Assembly (NCBI RefSeq): GCF_040529055.1 | Contig: NZ_CP132342.1 | Coordinates: 124,001-188,000 of the forward strand | Length of the DNA stretch: 64,000 nucleotides | From: Xanthomonas sontii | GTDB taxonomy: Bacteria; Pseudomonadota; Gammaproteobacteria; Xanthomonadales; Xanthomonadaceae | Reading direction: 5' to 3' | Part shown: positions 1 to 12,264 of the stretch, piece after piece | Layout: every line of letters starts with the position of its first letter | Position numbering within the stretch: the stretch's first letter is position 1 | Made by a program: the position numbers and the translations under genes | Notes under the pieces: generated by a model | Seen by the model: the letters and a program-made list of their open reading frames with translations, nothing else | Databases searched by the model: none | What the model was told of the DNA's origin: nothing

Positions 1-86
1 CGGATGAACAACCTACTGAGAGATCACAGCTAGCGCTGGCGAGCACGGCAGGCAGGCGACACCGCTGCGCGCGCTCGGCGCCGGCT

Positions 87-163
87 GTCGGGGCTGAAGC
101 CCCTCCCACAAAAGACCTGACGTATGCCGGGAGCATCCCTGTGGGAGCGACTTCAGTCGCGAC
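87..163. repeat. Inverted repeat, TTCAGTCGCGAC family
   Basis: Two arms (87-110 and 140-163) are near-perfect reverse complements separated by 29 bases. The right arm reads TGTGGGAGCGACTTCAGTCG followed by CGAC. Related pairs occur at 15164, 18218, 21037 and 40230 in this window, always outside genes. This is an intergenic REP-like element of Xanthomonas type. The rest of 1-269 holds no gene I can support. Confidence 0.7.
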
Positions 164-269
164 GAGCGAAGCCTAGACGGCCAGCGCGGATCGGGCCTGC
201 AGAGCGCCAAATCGGCTTCAGCGCCCCGTTGGGCGCAGGCAACGCGCCATCGGCCCCGCTACCGACGAC

Positions 270-848
270 TCAATGGCAGAAATCACCCAGGCTGCGCACC
301 AGCGCGGTGCGGTGCAGTTGGTCGAGCTGCCAGCGCAGCGCATAGGCCTCGGCCGCGCGTGCGGTGGTGGCCGGGCAATCCGGGGCCTGGCGCAGCGTGG
401 CGCTGGCCTGCAACGCGTCCAGCATCTCGCCCTGCAGCTGGTCCAGGCGCGCGCGCAGTGCGGTCAGGTCCGGGCGCGGGCTGTTGGGCGCGCGGCCGCG
501 CAGGTGCCAACGCGACAGCAATTCGTACTGCACCAGTTTGTTGGATTCGATCTGCATGCCGAAGAAACGCGCCGCATCGTCCGGATCCACGCCGTGGGCC
601 GGCGCCTGATCGCGCACGCTCGCCAGCACCGCGGCCTCGCGCGTGGCATCCAGCACCGGCTTGCCGCTGTCCCACTTGCTCAGCGCCACCTGGTCGCCGA
701 TCGCGTTGCGCTCGACGATGCGATCCAGCAGCGGCTCCAGTGGGGTGGCGCTGCGTGCGGGCAGCGCGCATCCCATCAACAGGGCGCCGGCCAGCACGGC
801 GGTCAGCGCATGCATGCAGGGACGAGGAACGGCAGCGGACAGGCTCAT
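270..848 (-). CDS. Secreted chorismate mutase (AroQ-gamma type)
   Basis: Predicted 192-aa periplasmic or secreted chorismate mutase, converting chorismate to prephenate. The ATG at 848 has a GGAG Shine-Dalgarno site about 8 bases upstream; a longer in-frame extension to 956 looks non-coding. Residues 1-34 form a signal peptide with a hydrophobic core and an A-R-S-A cleavage site; an L-M-G-C sequence inside it is a weak lipobox alternative. The mature part is all-helical and carries LLDRIVERNAIGDQVALSKW, typical of the periplasmic AroQ-gamma class (E-R/K-x-x-V-A-x-x-K pattern). It lies downstream of atpC on the same strand but is separated by 385 bases and probably transcribed separately. Secreted versions are known in X. 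oryzae and in other plant pathogens, where they can divert host chorismate. Confidence 0.85.
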   Translation of the reverse strand: MSLSAAVPRPCMHALTAVLAGALLMGCALPARSATPLEPLLDRIVERNAIGDQVALSKWDSGKPVLDATREAAVLASVRDQAPAHGVDPDDAARFFGMQIESNKLVQYELLSRWHLRGRAPNSPRPDLTALRARLDQLQGEMLDALQASATLRQAPDCPATTARAAEAYALRWQLDQLHRTALVRSLGDFCH

Positions 849-1168
849 CTCGGTTCTCCGGTAACCGTCTGCGGGTGGGGGATGAACCGCGGATCGGGCA
901 GCCATCTTGCCGCAGTCCACCGACCGCACGATGACCGCACCCGCGTCTTGTCGCATGCCAGCGCGGCCGAGTCAGCGACCAGCAAGCCAGCGCCGTGCGC
1001 TGCGTCGCAGTCCAGCTCGATCTCGGGCTGCGCCGCAGGAATGCGATCTTCGCGGCGATCCAATGCGCCTGCGCGTCACAGAGTGCGGCAAGCCGGATCC
1101 GCGAGGTGATCCCCCACATGCACGCAAAGGTGGCGTGCGAAGGAGACCCCCATCTCCCAGACACGACA

Positions 1169-1191
1169 ACGCCGGCAAAAAACGCCGGCGT
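1169..1191 (-). terminator. Possible terminator hairpin after atpC
   Basis: ACGCCGGC (1169-1176) and GCCGGCGT (1184-1191) pair around an A6/T6 loop, starting 43 bases beyond the atpC stop. The T-run is in the loop rather than after the stem, so this is not a textbook intrinsic terminator. The remainder of 849-1233 shows no gene or other feature that I recognise. Confidence 0.35.
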
Positions 1192-1233
1192 CGTCGTCGT
1201 CGCATGCGGCCATCAGGCCGCGGGGCGGTGAAC

Positions 1234-1656
1234 TCAGTGCTTGAGGTTCTTGCGCAGGCGCTCCAGCGCCTGCAACTGCGCGGTGACCTCGGCCAGCTTG
1301 GCCTGTGCCTCGGCCACGTCCATGCCTTCGCCGCGGTTGGCGAGCAGGCGCTCGGCTTCTTCCTTGGCCTTGCGCACCGACGCCTCGTCGATGTCCTGCG
1401 CGCGGATCGCGGTGTCGGCCAGGATCGTCACCACCTGCGGCTGTACCTCGAGGATGCCGCCGGAAATGGCGAAATCCAGCTGCTCGCCGCTCGGGGTGGT
1501 CACCACCACCTTGCCGGGCTTGAGCCGGGTGATCAACGGCGCGTGCTTGGGCGCGATGCCCAGCTCGCCCAGCTCGCCGGTCGCGACCACCAGGGTGGCG
1601 TCGCCGTGGTAGATCTCATGCTCGGCGCTGACGATGTCGCAACGGATGGTGCTCAT
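1234..1656 (-). CDS. atpC: ATP synthase F1 epsilon subunit
   Basis: 140 aa, normal length for the family. The N-terminal beta-sandwich (about residues 1-85) begins [19 protein letters not shown] and is followed by a C-terminal helical hairpin (about 90-140) rich in Ala, Glu and Lys. It links gamma to the c-ring and can inhibit ATP hydrolysis. It is the last gene of the atpIBEFHAGDC operon. A 175-base gap containing an inverted repeat separates it from atpD. Confidence 0.97.
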   Translation of the reverse strand: MSTIRCDIVSAEHEIYHGDATLVVATGELGELGIAPKHAPLITRLKPGKVVVTTPSGEQLDFAISGGILEVQPQVVTILADTAIRAQDIDEASVRKAKEEAERLLANRGEGMDVAEAQAKLAEVTAQLQALERLRKNLKH

Positions 1657-1674
1657 GGTGCCTCACTGGGTGAG

Positions 1675-1802
1675 GCGGGAATCGGGAATCGGGAATCGGG
1701 AATGGGGAGAAGCGGGTGTACCGTTTCTCGACCATTACGCGATGCATCAGATTCCAGTTGTCCCGCCTTGACGATTCTCGATTCCCGATTCCCCATTCCC
1801 GG
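1675..1802. repeat. GGGAATCGGGAAT inverted repeat between atpD and atpC
   Basis: A G-rich arm (about 1675-1709, tandem CGGGAAT units) is followed by a C-rich reverse-complement arm (1773-1802, ending CCCCATTCCCGG). Transcripts should form a long stem-loop with a 60-70-base loop. It is one of four such elements inside this operon. Confidence 0.8.
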
Positions 1803-1831
1803 ATGCCGGCCGCCTGCGGCCGGCGTCCAGA

Positions 1832-3360
<1,529 letters not shown>

Positions 3361-4224
3361 CTACACAGCGGCTGCGCCGCCGACGATTTCGGAAATTTCC
3401 TGGGTGATCGCAGCCTGACGCGCCTTGTTGTAGACCAACTGCAAGGTGCTGATCAGCTTGCTGGCGTTGTCGCTGGCCGCCTTCATCGCGACCATGCGCG
3501 CCGCATGCTCGGACGCCACGTTCTCCAGCACCGCCTGGTACACCAGCGACTCGATGTAGCGCGTCATCACGTGCTCGAGCACGCTCGCGGCATCGGGTTC
3601 GTACAGGTAGTCCCAGTCGTGGTGCGCGACCTGGCTCTCGGCCGCCGGCAGCGGCAGCAGCTGGTCGAAGCTGGCCTTCTGCGTCATCGTGTTGACGAAG
3701 CGGTTGTAGACCAGATACACGCGGTCCAGCTTGCCTTCGGTGAACGCGTCCAGCATCACCTTGATCACGCCGATCAACTGCTCCAACTGCGGCAGGTCGC
3801 CGAGGTGGCTGACGCTGCCGACCATGTCCACCTTGATCCGGCGGAAGAACACCGAGGCCTTCTGGCCGATGGTGACCACGTCCACGCCCGCGCCCTGGTC
3901 CTGCCACTGGCGCACTTCGCCCAGCATCTTGCGGAACAGGTTGTTGTTCAGGCCGCCGGCCAGGCCGCGATCGGAGGAGATCACGATGTAGCCGACGCGC
4001 TTGACCGACTCGCGCTGCACCAGGAACGGATGCGTGTAATCGGTGCTGGCCTGCGCCAGATGCCCGATCACCTGCTTCATCGCCTGCGCGTACGGACGCG
4101 AGGTCTTCATCCGATCCTGCGCCTTGCGGATCTTGGAGGCCGAGACCATCTCGAGCGCGCGCGTCACCTTGCGGGTGTTCTGCACGCTCTTGATCTTGGA
4201 TTTGATTTCGCGTCCGCCTGCCAT
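3361..4224 (-). CDS. atpG: ATP synthase F1 gamma subunit
   Basis: 287 aa, the central rotating stalk of F1. It has the conserved N-terminus [20 protein letters not shown] and a C-terminal helix with [20 protein letters not shown]; these two long helices form the coiled-coil axle inside the alpha3beta3 ring. The length matches the family. It is flanked on both sides by the operon's inverted repeats, with atpA upstream and atpD downstream. Confidence 0.97.
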   Translation of the reverse strand: MAGGREIKSKIKSVQNTRKVTRALEMVSASKIRKAQDRMKTSRPYAQAMKQVIGHLAQASTDYTHPFLVQRESVKRVGYIVISSDRGLAGGLNNNLFRKMLGEVRQWQDQGAGVDVVTIGQKASVFFRRIKVDMVGSVSHLGDLPQLEQLIGVIKVMLDAFTEGKLDRVYLVYNRFVNTMTQKASFDQLLPLPAAESQVAHHDWDYLYEPDAASVLEHVMTRYIESLVYQAVLENVASEHAARMVAMKAASDNASKLISTLQLVYNKARQAAITQEISEIVGGAAAV

Positions 4225-4250
4225 GCTCTCGCTCGCTTTGCTCGCTTCGT

Positions 4251-4332
4251 GGGAATGGGGAATGGAGAATCGGGAATGGGCAAGCCCGGATCCCGCTCCT
4301 ACGATTCCCTATTCTCTAATCCCGATTCCCGG
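4251..4332. repeat. GGGAATCGGGAAT inverted repeat between atpA and atpG
   Basis: The G-rich arm (4251-4281) and C-rich arm (4302-4332) form a hairpin in the 116-base gap. The right arm ends 8 bases before the atpA stop codon at 4341. Confidence 0.8.
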
Positions 4333-4340
4333 CAACTGAT

Positions 4341-5888
<1,548 letters not shown>

Positions 5889-5950
5889 CTTGGTTTCCTT
5901 CGGATCGTCCATCGCGCAGCGGCGGATGGCGACGTGTGGTTAGCTTCTTT

Positions 5951-6033
5951 GAGAATCGGGAATGGGGAATCGGGAATCGCGGGTGGCGTCGCCGCCGGGC
6001 CGGGTTCTCTCCTCTCTATTCGCCATTCCCGTT
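5951..6033. repeat. GGGAATCGGGAAT inverted repeat between atpH and atpA
   Basis: The G-rich arm (5951-5983) and a shorter, more degenerate C-rich arm (about 6008-6033, ending CCATTCCCG) form the fourth such element in the operon. It stops just before the atpH stop at 6036. Confidence 0.7.
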
Positions 6034-6035
6034 TC

Positions 6036-6563
6036 TTAGTGGGCCAGTGCGGATTGCAGACGCGACAGCTTGCCTTTCAACGAACCGTCGATGACCACGT
6101 CGCCGGCGTCGATCACCGCGCCGCCGATCAGCGAAGCGTCCACCGCCGTGGTGATCTCGACCTCGCGGCCGAAGCGCTGCTTCAGCGCCACCTTCAGCGA
6201 GGCCACCTCGGCATCGCTCAGCGCCGTCGCGGAGGTCACGTTGGCCTGCACCACGCGCTCGGCCTCGGCCCGCAGCTGGTCGTACAGCCCGGCGATCTCC
6301 GGCAGCAGCGGCAGCCGCTGGCCTTCGGCCAGCAGGCTCAGGAAGCGCTGGTACTGCTCGTCGGCCGCTTCCGGCGCCAGCAGCGACACCGCCTGCTCCC
6401 GCTGCAGCAGCGGGTTGTGAAGCAGCGCGGCCACGCGCGGGTCGGCGGCGACCTGGGCGGAGAACGCCAGCGCCTGCGACCAGGGCGCGAGCTTGCCGGC
6501 GTCGCTGGCCGCGGCGAACGCGGCGCGAGCGTAGGGACGCGCCAGTGTGAGGGCCTGGCTCAT
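6036..6563 (-). CDS. atpH: ATP synthase F1 delta subunit
   Basis: 175 aa peripheral-stalk subunit (OSCP type) joining the b subunits to the top of F1. The helical N-terminal domain starts [19 protein letters not shown]. The C-terminal region contains [18 protein letters not shown], the conserved delta/OSCP signature. The start lies one base past the atpF stop, so translation is probably coupled to atpF. Confidence 0.96.
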   Translation of the reverse strand: MSQALTLARPYARAAFAAASDAGKLAPWSQALAFSAQVAADPRVAALLHNPLLQREQAVSLLAPEAADEQYQRFLSLLAEGQRLPLLPEIAGLYDQLRAEAERVVQANVTSATALSDAEVASLKVALKQRFGREVEITTAVDASLIGGAVIDAGDVVIDGSLKGKLSRLQSALAH

Positions 6564-6564
6564 C

Positions 6565-7035
6565 TCAGATCTCCGCCGCCAGCTCGTCGAGCAGCGCCTT
6601 GTGGGCGTTGGCGTCGATTTCGCGCTTGAGCAGCTTCTCGGCGCCGCTCACCGCCAGCAGCGACACCTGGCGACGCAGGTCTTCGCGCGCGCGGTTGGCC
6701 GCGGCGTCGATCTCGGCCTGGGCCAGTTCCTTCTGCCGGGTGGCTTCGACGGTCGCCTCGTGCTTGGCCGCCTCGACGATCTGGTTGGCGCGCGCATGGG
6801 CCTGATCGATGATCTCGTTGGCCTTGATGCGGGCGTCCTTCAACGCTTCGTTGACCTTTTCCTGCGCCTGCGCCAGATCCTTCTGGCTGCGATCGGCGGC
6901 GGCCAGGCCTTCGGCGATCTTCTGTTGGCGCTCTTCGATGGCCTGCATCAGCGGCGGCCAGATCTTGGTCGCGACGATCCAGATCAGACCGGCGAACGCC
7001 AGCGCCTGGGCAAAGAGGGTGAGACCGATATTCAT
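6565..7035 (-). CDS. atpF: ATP synthase Fo b subunit
   Basis: 156 aa. One N-terminal membrane helix ([20 protein letters not shown]) is followed by a long charged helix rich in Ala, Glu, Lys and Gln, which dimerises as the peripheral stalk. The length equals the E. coli protein. It lies between atpE and atpH with no inverted repeat in the adjoining gaps. Confidence 0.97.
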   Translation of the reverse strand: MNIGLTLFAQALAFAGLIWIVATKIWPPLMQAIEERQQKIAEGLAAADRSQKDLAQAQEKVNEALKDARIKANEIIDQAHARANQIVEAAKHEATVEATRQKELAQAEIDAAANRAREDLRRQVSLLAVSGAEKLLKREIDANAHKALLDELAAEI

Positions 7036-7149
7036 GGGGTACGCTCAGCCAATGGTGACGGGGTGGACGCGCCGCCAGCACGGCGACGCGTCCGAACCTT
7101 CATCCGTAGCGGCGGCCGCCGATGGCGACCGCACGCCGGTACGACGGGA

Positions 7150-7503
<354 letters not shown>

Positions 7504-7526
7504 TTAGAACGCGTGAAACAGAAACG

Positions 7527-8321
7527 TCAATGGCTGTCTTCCGCCAGGCTCAGGTACACGATGGACAGCATCATGAAAATGAACGCCTGCAGCGGAATCA
7601 CCAGCAGGTGGAACAGCATCCAGCCGAAGCCGAACGCGCCGCCGGCCAGCGCACCGAGGATGCCGGCACCGCCCAGCACCCAGATCAGCAGGAACACGAT
7701 CTCGCCGCCGAACATGTTGCCGAACAGTCGCATCGCCAGCGACACCGGCTTGCTCAGCCATTCGACGATATTGAGGATCAGGTTGAACGGCAGCATCCAC
7801 TTGCCGAACGGCGCGGTGAGGAATTCCTTGGTCATCCCGCCCACGCCCTTGGAGCGCAGCGAGAAGAACAGCATCAGGAAGAACACGCTGATCGACATGC
7901 CCAGGGTGGCATTGACGTCGGCGGTGGGCACCGGCTTCCAGTAGTGCACGCCGACCCAGCCCAGCGGGATCGCGAGGAAGTCCGCCGGGATCATCTTGAT
8001 GAGATTCATCAACAGGATCCAGAAGAACAGGGTGATCGCGATCGGGGTCACCAGCTTGCTGGTGCCGTGGTAGGTGTCCTTGGCCTGGCGGTCGACGAAC
8101 TCCAGCATGATTTCCACGAACGCCTGCCACTTGCCGGGCACGCCCGCGGTGGCCTTGCGCGTGGCCAGCCAGAAGCCGAACACCATCAGCAGGCCCATCA
8201 GCAGCGACATCACCAGGGTGTCGACATGCAATTGCCAGAACCCGCCTTCCTGCACCTGGAAGGTGAGGTTGTGCAGATGGTGCTGGATGTAGGAGGTAGG
8301 GGTTTCTGCCTCGCCCGCCAT
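7527..8321 (-). CDS. atpB: ATP synthase Fo a subunit
   Basis: 264 aa from the ATG at 8321 (MAGEAETPTSYIQHH), preceded by AGGACT; upstream in-frame sequence to 8558 overlaps atpI and is not coding. It is a multi-helix membrane protein. It contains SKPVSLAMRLFGNMFGGEIV with the essential Arg that faces the c-ring proton site. It provides the proton half-channels of Fo. Confidence 0.97.
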   Translation of the reverse strand: MAGEAETPTSYIQHHLHNLTFQVQEGGFWQLHVDTLVMSLLMGLLMVFGFWLATRKATAGVPGKWQAFVEIMLEFVDRQAKDTYHGTSKLVTPIAITLFFWILLMNLIKMIPADFLAIPLGWVGVHYWKPVPTADVNATLGMSISVFFLMLFFSLRSKGVGGMTKEFLTAPFGKWMLPFNLILNIVEWLSKPVSLAMRLFGNMFGGEIVFLLIWVLGGAGILGALAGGAFGFGWMLFHLLVIPLQAFIFMMLSIVYLSLAEDSH

Positions 8322-8347
8322 GAGTCCTGAGCCTTTTCTTGATTCGA

Positions 8348-8713
8348 TCAACGCCTGGCCAGAGCCAGAACCTGGAACATCAGCCCGACGGCGATACCCG
8401 CCAACAGGGCCAGAGGAGGCAACCGCCACCAGGCAAAGCCCAGCGCCAGCACCGCGAACACCAACACCCACTTCAGCACCATGGCCACGATCAACCGCGC
8501 CAGCGCCGAACCCGCCGCCTGCACGCCGCCATTGAGCGCGGTGCGTGCGGCCAGCCATCCCCCTGCCACGGTCGCCAGCCCGGTTGCGGCGGCGCCCATC
8601 GCGTATTTCGGTCCCAGCAGCAGGAACAGCAGGGACACCACGGCCACCGCCACCAGCGGGTAAATCGCTGCGCGCAGCATCAGCCGCCGACCCGCATCAA
8701 CGGAGTTCAGCAC
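8348..8713 (-). CDS. atpI: ATP synthase assembly protein I
   Basis: 121 aa from a GTG at 8713 (VLNSVDAGRRLMLRAAIYPL). I chose this start because AGGAT sits 6 bases upstream; an internal ATG at 8680 would clip conserved residues. It has four hydrophobic helices and AtpI-like GPKYAMGAAATGLATVAGGW. It helps c-ring assembly and is the first gene of the operon. The 8714-9158 gap upstream carries the operon promoter and a candidate RNA. Confidence 0.9.
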   Translation of the reverse strand: MLNSVDAGRRLMLRAAIYPLVAVAVVSLLFLLLGPKYAMGAAATGLATVAGGWLAARTALNGGVQAAGSALARLIVAMVLKWVLVFAVLALGFAWWRLPPLALLAGIAVGLMFQVLALARR

Positions 8714-8771
8714 AGAAAATCCTGCAATTGGTGGTGGATTGAGGACGTCTTCGCGTCCGTCGAGCCGCGGA

Positions 8772-8801
8772 ATTATAGCAATGGGACAATTTGCGAGACA
8801 A
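8772..8801 (-). promoter_or_regulatory. atpIp: Sigma-70 promoter of the atp operon
   Basis: On the minus strand a perfect -10 TATAAT (8777-8772) lies 18 bases from TTGTCT (8801-8796), a 4/6 match to the -35 consensus. Predicted transcription starts near 8765, giving a leader of about 50 bases before the atpI GTG. Confidence 0.75.
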
Positions 8802-8923
8802 CCGCCAGGGGTCCTGACCGCGTCCGAATGCCCATCCGCCCGTAGACGATAACACGGCCACCGCCCGCCGCCGGCGCCGAATGCGGCATTGCAGCATGCC
8901 TTTGCGGAGGAACTTTCTGTCCA

Positions 8924-9012
8924 CTGCGCTGTCTGATCGGACAGGGACTGCGCCCATCCTCGTCGGCCCACAGCGCAGACCCACCGAGCCCCGGTCCTCC
9001 CGGGGCTCTTTT
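8924..9012 (+). ncRNA. Candidate structured RNA ending in an intrinsic terminator
   Basis: A perfect 9-base inverted repeat, CTGCGCTGT (8924-8932) and ACAGCGCAG (8970-8978), is followed 7 bases later by GAGCCCCGG (8986-8994), loop TCCTC, CCGGGGCTC (9000-9008) and TTTT (9009-9012). The terminator is plus-strand, yet no plus-strand gene lies upstream of it. It could end a small RNA or attenuate the leader of the gene at 9159. The 5' end is not visible. Confidence 0.5.
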
Positions 9013-9047
9013 CGTTGCGCGTTCTGGGACGGGCGTGGCGGCCCGGG

Positions 9048-9071
9048 CCACCATACTTTCACGAATGGTGG
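9048..9071. promoter_or_regulatory. Palindrome upstream of outer-membrane protein gene
   Basis: CCACCAT (9048-9054) and ATGGTGG (9065-9071) form a perfect 7-base inverted repeat with a 10-base spacer, 88 bases before the ATG at 9159. This is the size and symmetry of a dimeric repressor operator; the binding protein is unknown. Confidence 0.35.
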
Positions 9072-9158
9072 ACGCAAATTTAAGGATAGTGACGGCACGC
9101 GATGGCCAGCCATCGACGCCTCATCAAAAAAATCCCAAGACGACGGAGCTTGTCCCCC

Positions 9159-9971
9159 ATGAAACACTTGCTTGCCCTGGCGCTGCCGTGCGCGCTCGCC
9201 GCCGCTTACGCCCTGCCCGCCCACGCCGAAGACGGCGACGACCGCTTCACCCTGCGCCTGGGCGCGATGAACGTCGACAACAACAACACCCTGCGCGGCA
9301 ACACCGTCATCAACGGCAATGCCATCTCCGGGTCGCAGGACTTCAAGCTGGGCGGCAAGGAGTGGGAGCCGCGCGTGGACGGCGTGTTCCGCATCAGCAC
9401 CCGCCAGCGCCTGATCTTCGACTACTTCAAGTACGACAAGGACCGCCGCGAGGAGCTGGGCCAGGACGTCAGCTATGGCGGCGTCACCGTGCCGTCGGGC
9501 AGCTTCGTCAAGGGCCAACTGAAATATCAGGTCGCCAGCCTGGTGTACGACTACTCGGTGATCGATACGCCGCAGTTCAGCATGGGCCTGCAACTCGGTG
9601 CCGAGTGGGCCAAGGTCAACGGCAAGGCCTATGCCGACCTGGGCCCGCTGTACACCGGCACCTTCGTCGACGAAAGCGACGACGGCGCCGCGCCGGTGGT
9701 CGGCCTGCGCTTCACCGCGCACCCGAACGAACACTGGCTGTTCAATGTGCAGGGGCAGTACGTCAACACCAAGTGGGGCGATTTCAAGAAATACGACGGC
9801 GACCTGAGCCGCGCCAACGCCATCGCCGAGTATCGCTTCACCCGCAACTTCGGCATCTTTGCCGGCTACGACTGGTTCAAGCTCGACGTGGACCGCAAGG
9901 GCGGCAACGCCGCGATCGGCCTGAAGCAGGAGTTCAAGGGTCCGGTCGCGGGCGTGACCTTCGCGTTCTGA
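9159..9971 (+). CDS. Predicted outer-membrane beta-barrel protein, function unknown
   Basis: 270 aa from the ATG at 9159. Residues 1-23 are a signal peptide ending ALPAHA. The mature protein alternates polar and hydrophobic residues in aromatic-bounded strands (RFTLRLGAMNVDNNN, RLIFDYFKYDKD, FGIFAGYDWFKLDV) and ends GVTFAF with a C-terminal Phe, the usual signature for BAM-inserted barrels. About 12 strands are plausible. I do not recognise a specific transport role. It stands alone, with a palindrome upstream and a strong terminator downstream. Confidence 0.8.
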   Translation: MKHLLALALPCALAAAYALPAHAEDGDDRFTLRLGAMNVDNNNTLRGNTVINGNAISGSQDFKLGGKEWEPRVDGVFRISTRQRLIFDYFKYDKDRREELGQDVSYGGVTVPSGSFVKGQLKYQVASLVYDYSVIDTPQFSMGLQLGAEWAKVNGKAYADLGPLYTGTFVDESDDGAAPVVGLRFTAHPNEHWLFNVQGQYVNTKWGDFKKYDGDLSRANAIAEYRFTRNFGIFAGYDWFKLDVDRKGGNAAIGLKQEFKGPVAGVTFAF

Positions 9972-10016
9972 TCTTTCGGGACCCGGAACCCGGGACCCGC
10001 GAGCAGTTCCATGCAG

Positions 10017-10040
10017 AACCCCGCAGCGATGCGGGGTTTT
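10017..10040 (+). terminator. Intrinsic terminator after the outer-membrane protein gene
   Basis: AACCCCGC (10017-10024) and GCGGGGTT (10031-10038) form an 8-base stem with a 6-base loop that runs into TTTT, 45 bases past the stop at 9971. Confidence 0.85.
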
Positions 10041-10106
10041 GTCGTTCAACGGGGTGCGCGGCAGATCGCAGACGCGGTGGCAGCGACTGCGGCAGCCGAC
10101 ACAGGC

Positions 10107-10409
10107 TCACGGCGGCCTGGTCGCTCCCGCCACCAGCAGATGCTGGTGCGTCGAGCAATAGCACTCGTCGTGCCAGCCGTAGTGCGGATCGGTGCAGATC
10201 GCATGCTGCACCGTCGCCGGCAGCGCCGCCACGTCGCTGCGCAGGTCGCGCTTCAGCGATACGAAGACCGAGCCAGGATGCGGCCAGTCGGTCCGGCGCG
10301 GCGGCTCGGCGATGCGGTTGCCGCTGGCCAGTTCGCGCTGCAGCAGCGCCTGCAGTTCGGGACATAGGGTGCCCTGCCCCACGGCGACCTCCATGCGTGG
10401 ATTCACCAC
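10107..10409 (-). CDS. Conserved hypothetical protein, about 100 aa
   Basis: 100 aa from a GTG at 10409, or 95 aa from the ATG at 10394 (MEVAVGQGTLCPELQALLQR); neither start has a strong ribosome site. The C-terminus has a Cys/His-rich stretch HAICTDPHYGWHDECYCSTH that could bind metal. Codon use looks coding. It begins 46 bases past the lpd stop on the same strand and may be cotranscribed. Function is not recognisable. Confidence 0.55.
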   Translation of the reverse strand: MVNPRMEVAVGQGTLCPELQALLQRELASGNRIAEPPRRTDWPHPGSVFVSLKRDLRSDVAALPATVQHAICTDPHYGWHDECYCSTHQHLLVAGATRPP

Positions 10410-10455
10410 GGCCGCGACCGCACCGCACGCAGCGGCACGGTCGCGCCAGGCGGCG

Positions 10456-12264
10456 TCACTTCTTCTTCGGGATGTACAGGTCGGTGATGGTGCCGTCGTA
10501 GACCTCGGCGCTCATGCCGACCGATTCGCTCAGGGTCGGATGCGCGTGGATGGTGTGGCCGATGTCCTCGGCCTCCGCGCCCATCTCGATCGCCAGGCCG
10601 ATCTCGGCCAGCAGGTCGCCGGCGTGCACGCCGACGATCGCGCCGCCGATGATGCGGTGCGTCTCCTCGTCGAAGATCAGCTTGGTGAAGCCCTCGGTGC
10701 GGCCGATGCCGATGGCGCGACCGCTGGCCGCCCACGGGAACTTGGCCACGCCGACCTTCAGCCCCTTGGCCTTGGCCTCGGTCTCGGTGACGCCGACCCA
10801 GGCGATTTCCGGGTTGGTGTAGGCCACCGACGGGATCACCCGCGCCACCCACTCCTTCTTCTCGCCGGCGGCCACTTCCGCGGCCAGCTTACCCTCGTGG
10901 GTGGCCTTGTGCGCCAGCATCGGGTTACCGACGATGTCGCCGATGGCGAAGATATGCGGCACGTTGGTGCGCATCTGCCGGTCGACCGGGATGAAACCGC
11001 GCTCGGTGACGTTGATGCCGGCCTTGTCGGCGCCGATCTTCTTGCCGTTGGGCGCGCGACCCACCGCGACCAGCACGCGGTCGTAGGTGGTGGCGGCCAG
11101 CGCCGGCGTCTCGCCCGCGGTGGCGGCTTCGAAGGTCACGGTGATGCCCTTCTTGTCGGCCTTGACCTCGGCCGCCTTGGTCTTGAGATGGACCTCCACG
11201 CCCTGCTTCTTCAAGCGGTCGGCCAGCGGCTTGACCAGGTCCTTGTCGGCGCCCGGCATCAGTTGGTCCATGAACTCGACCACGGTGACCTTGCTGCCCA
11301 GCGCGCTGTACACGGTGGCCATTTCCAGGCCGATGATGCCGCCGCCGACCACCAGCAGGGTCTTGGGGATCTCCTGCAGTTCCAGCGCGTCGGTGGAGTC
11401 CATCACCCGCTTGTCGTCCCACGGGAAATTCGGCAGCTTCACCGCCTGCGAGCCGGCGGCGACGATGCAGTGCTCGAAGCGCAGCAACTGGGTCTTGCCG
11501 TCGGCGCCGACGATCTCCAGCTCGTTCGGCGACACGAACGACGCCACGCCGGTGACGGTGCGCACCTTGCGTTGCTTGGCCATGCTGGCCAGGCCGCCGG
11601 TGAGCTTGCCGACCACCTTTTCCTTGTACTCGCGCAGCTTGTCCAGGGTGATCTTGGGCTTGCCGAAGTCCACGCCGAAGTCGCCGGCATGGGCGACCTC
11701 GTCGATCACCGCGGCCGCGTGCAGCAGCGCCTTGGAGGGGATGCAGCCGACATTGAGGCAGACGCCGCCGAGGCTGGCGTAGCGCTCGATCAGCACCGTG
11801 TCCAGGCCCAGGTCGGCAGCACGGAACGCGGCGGTGTAGCCGCCGGGACCGGCGCCGAGCACCACCATCTTGCATTCGATGTCGGCGGGCTTGCCGCTGG
11901 ACAGTGCCGGCTTCGGTGCCGGCGGCTCGGCCGGCGCGCGGTGCGACGGCGCCACCGGCGGCTTGCTGGCCGGCACCTCGGCCGGCACCTCGGCCGGGGC
12001 CGCGGCGGGCGCCGCAGCGGCGCCGTCGGCGGTCTCCAGCAGCGCGATCACCGCGCCTTCGGACAGGGTGTCGCCGAGCTTGACCTTCAGCTCCTTGATC
12101 ACGCCGGCGGCCGCGGACGGCACTTCCAGCGTGGCCTTGTCCGACTCCAGCGTCACCAGGCCCTGATCCTTCTTCACCGTGTCGCCGACGGCGACCAGCA
12201 CCTCGATGACCGGAACGTCGCTGTAGTCGCCGATATCCGGGACCTTGACCTCAATGACCGCCAT
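10456..12264 (-). CDS. lpd: Dihydrolipoamide dehydrogenase (E3) with N-terminal lipoyl domain
   Basis: 602 aa from the ATG at 12264, with AGGAGAAG upstream. A lipoyl domain occupies residues 1-80, with the lipoylated Lys43 in ESDKATLEVP. An Ala/Pro-rich linker follows (about 81-125). The FAD-dependent E3 then begins with GAGPGG and has the redox disulfide GGVCLNVGCIPSKAL (Cys169, Cys174). The C-terminal AHPTLSESV supplies the catalytic His-Glu pair. It reoxidises the lipoyl groups of the E2 encoded by aceF, 132 bases upstream. The E3-fused lipoyl domain makes it longer than the usual 470 aa. Confidence 0.96.
   Translation of the reverse strand: MAVIEVKVPDIGDYSDVPVIEVLVAVGDTVKKDQGLVTLESDKATLEVPSAAAGVIKELKVKLGDTLSEGAVIALLETADGAAAAPAAAPAEVPAEVPASKPPVAPSHRAPAEPPAPKPALSSGKPADIECKMVVLGAGPGGYTAAFRAADLGLDTVLIERYASLGGVCLNVGCIPSKALLHAAAVIDEVAHAGDFGVDFGKPKITLDKLREYKEKVVGKLTGGLASMAKQRKVRTVTGVASFVSPNELEIVGADGKTQLLRFEHCIVAAGSQAVKLPNFPWDDKRVMDSTDALELQEIPKTLLVVGGGIIGLEMATVYSALGSKVTVVEFMDQLMPGADKDLVKPLADRLKKQGVEVHLKTKAAEVKADKKGITVTFEAATAGETPALAATTYDRVLVAVGRAPNGKKIGADKAGINVTERGFIPVDRQMRTNVPHIFAIGDIVGNPMLAHKATHEGKLAAEVAAGEKKEWVARVIPSVAYTNPEIAWVGVTETEAKAKGLKVGVAKFPWAASGRAIGIGRTEGFTKLIFDEETHRIIGGAIVGVHAGDLLAEIGLAIEMGAEAEDIGHTIHAHPTLSESVGMSAEVYDGTITDLYIPKKK

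Noticed and set aside
1675..1802. Tandem CGGGAAT units as a possible CRISPR or short tandem repeat array
   Set aside because: The units are 7-8 bases without unique spacers and pair with a reverse-complement arm, so this is an inverted-repeat element.
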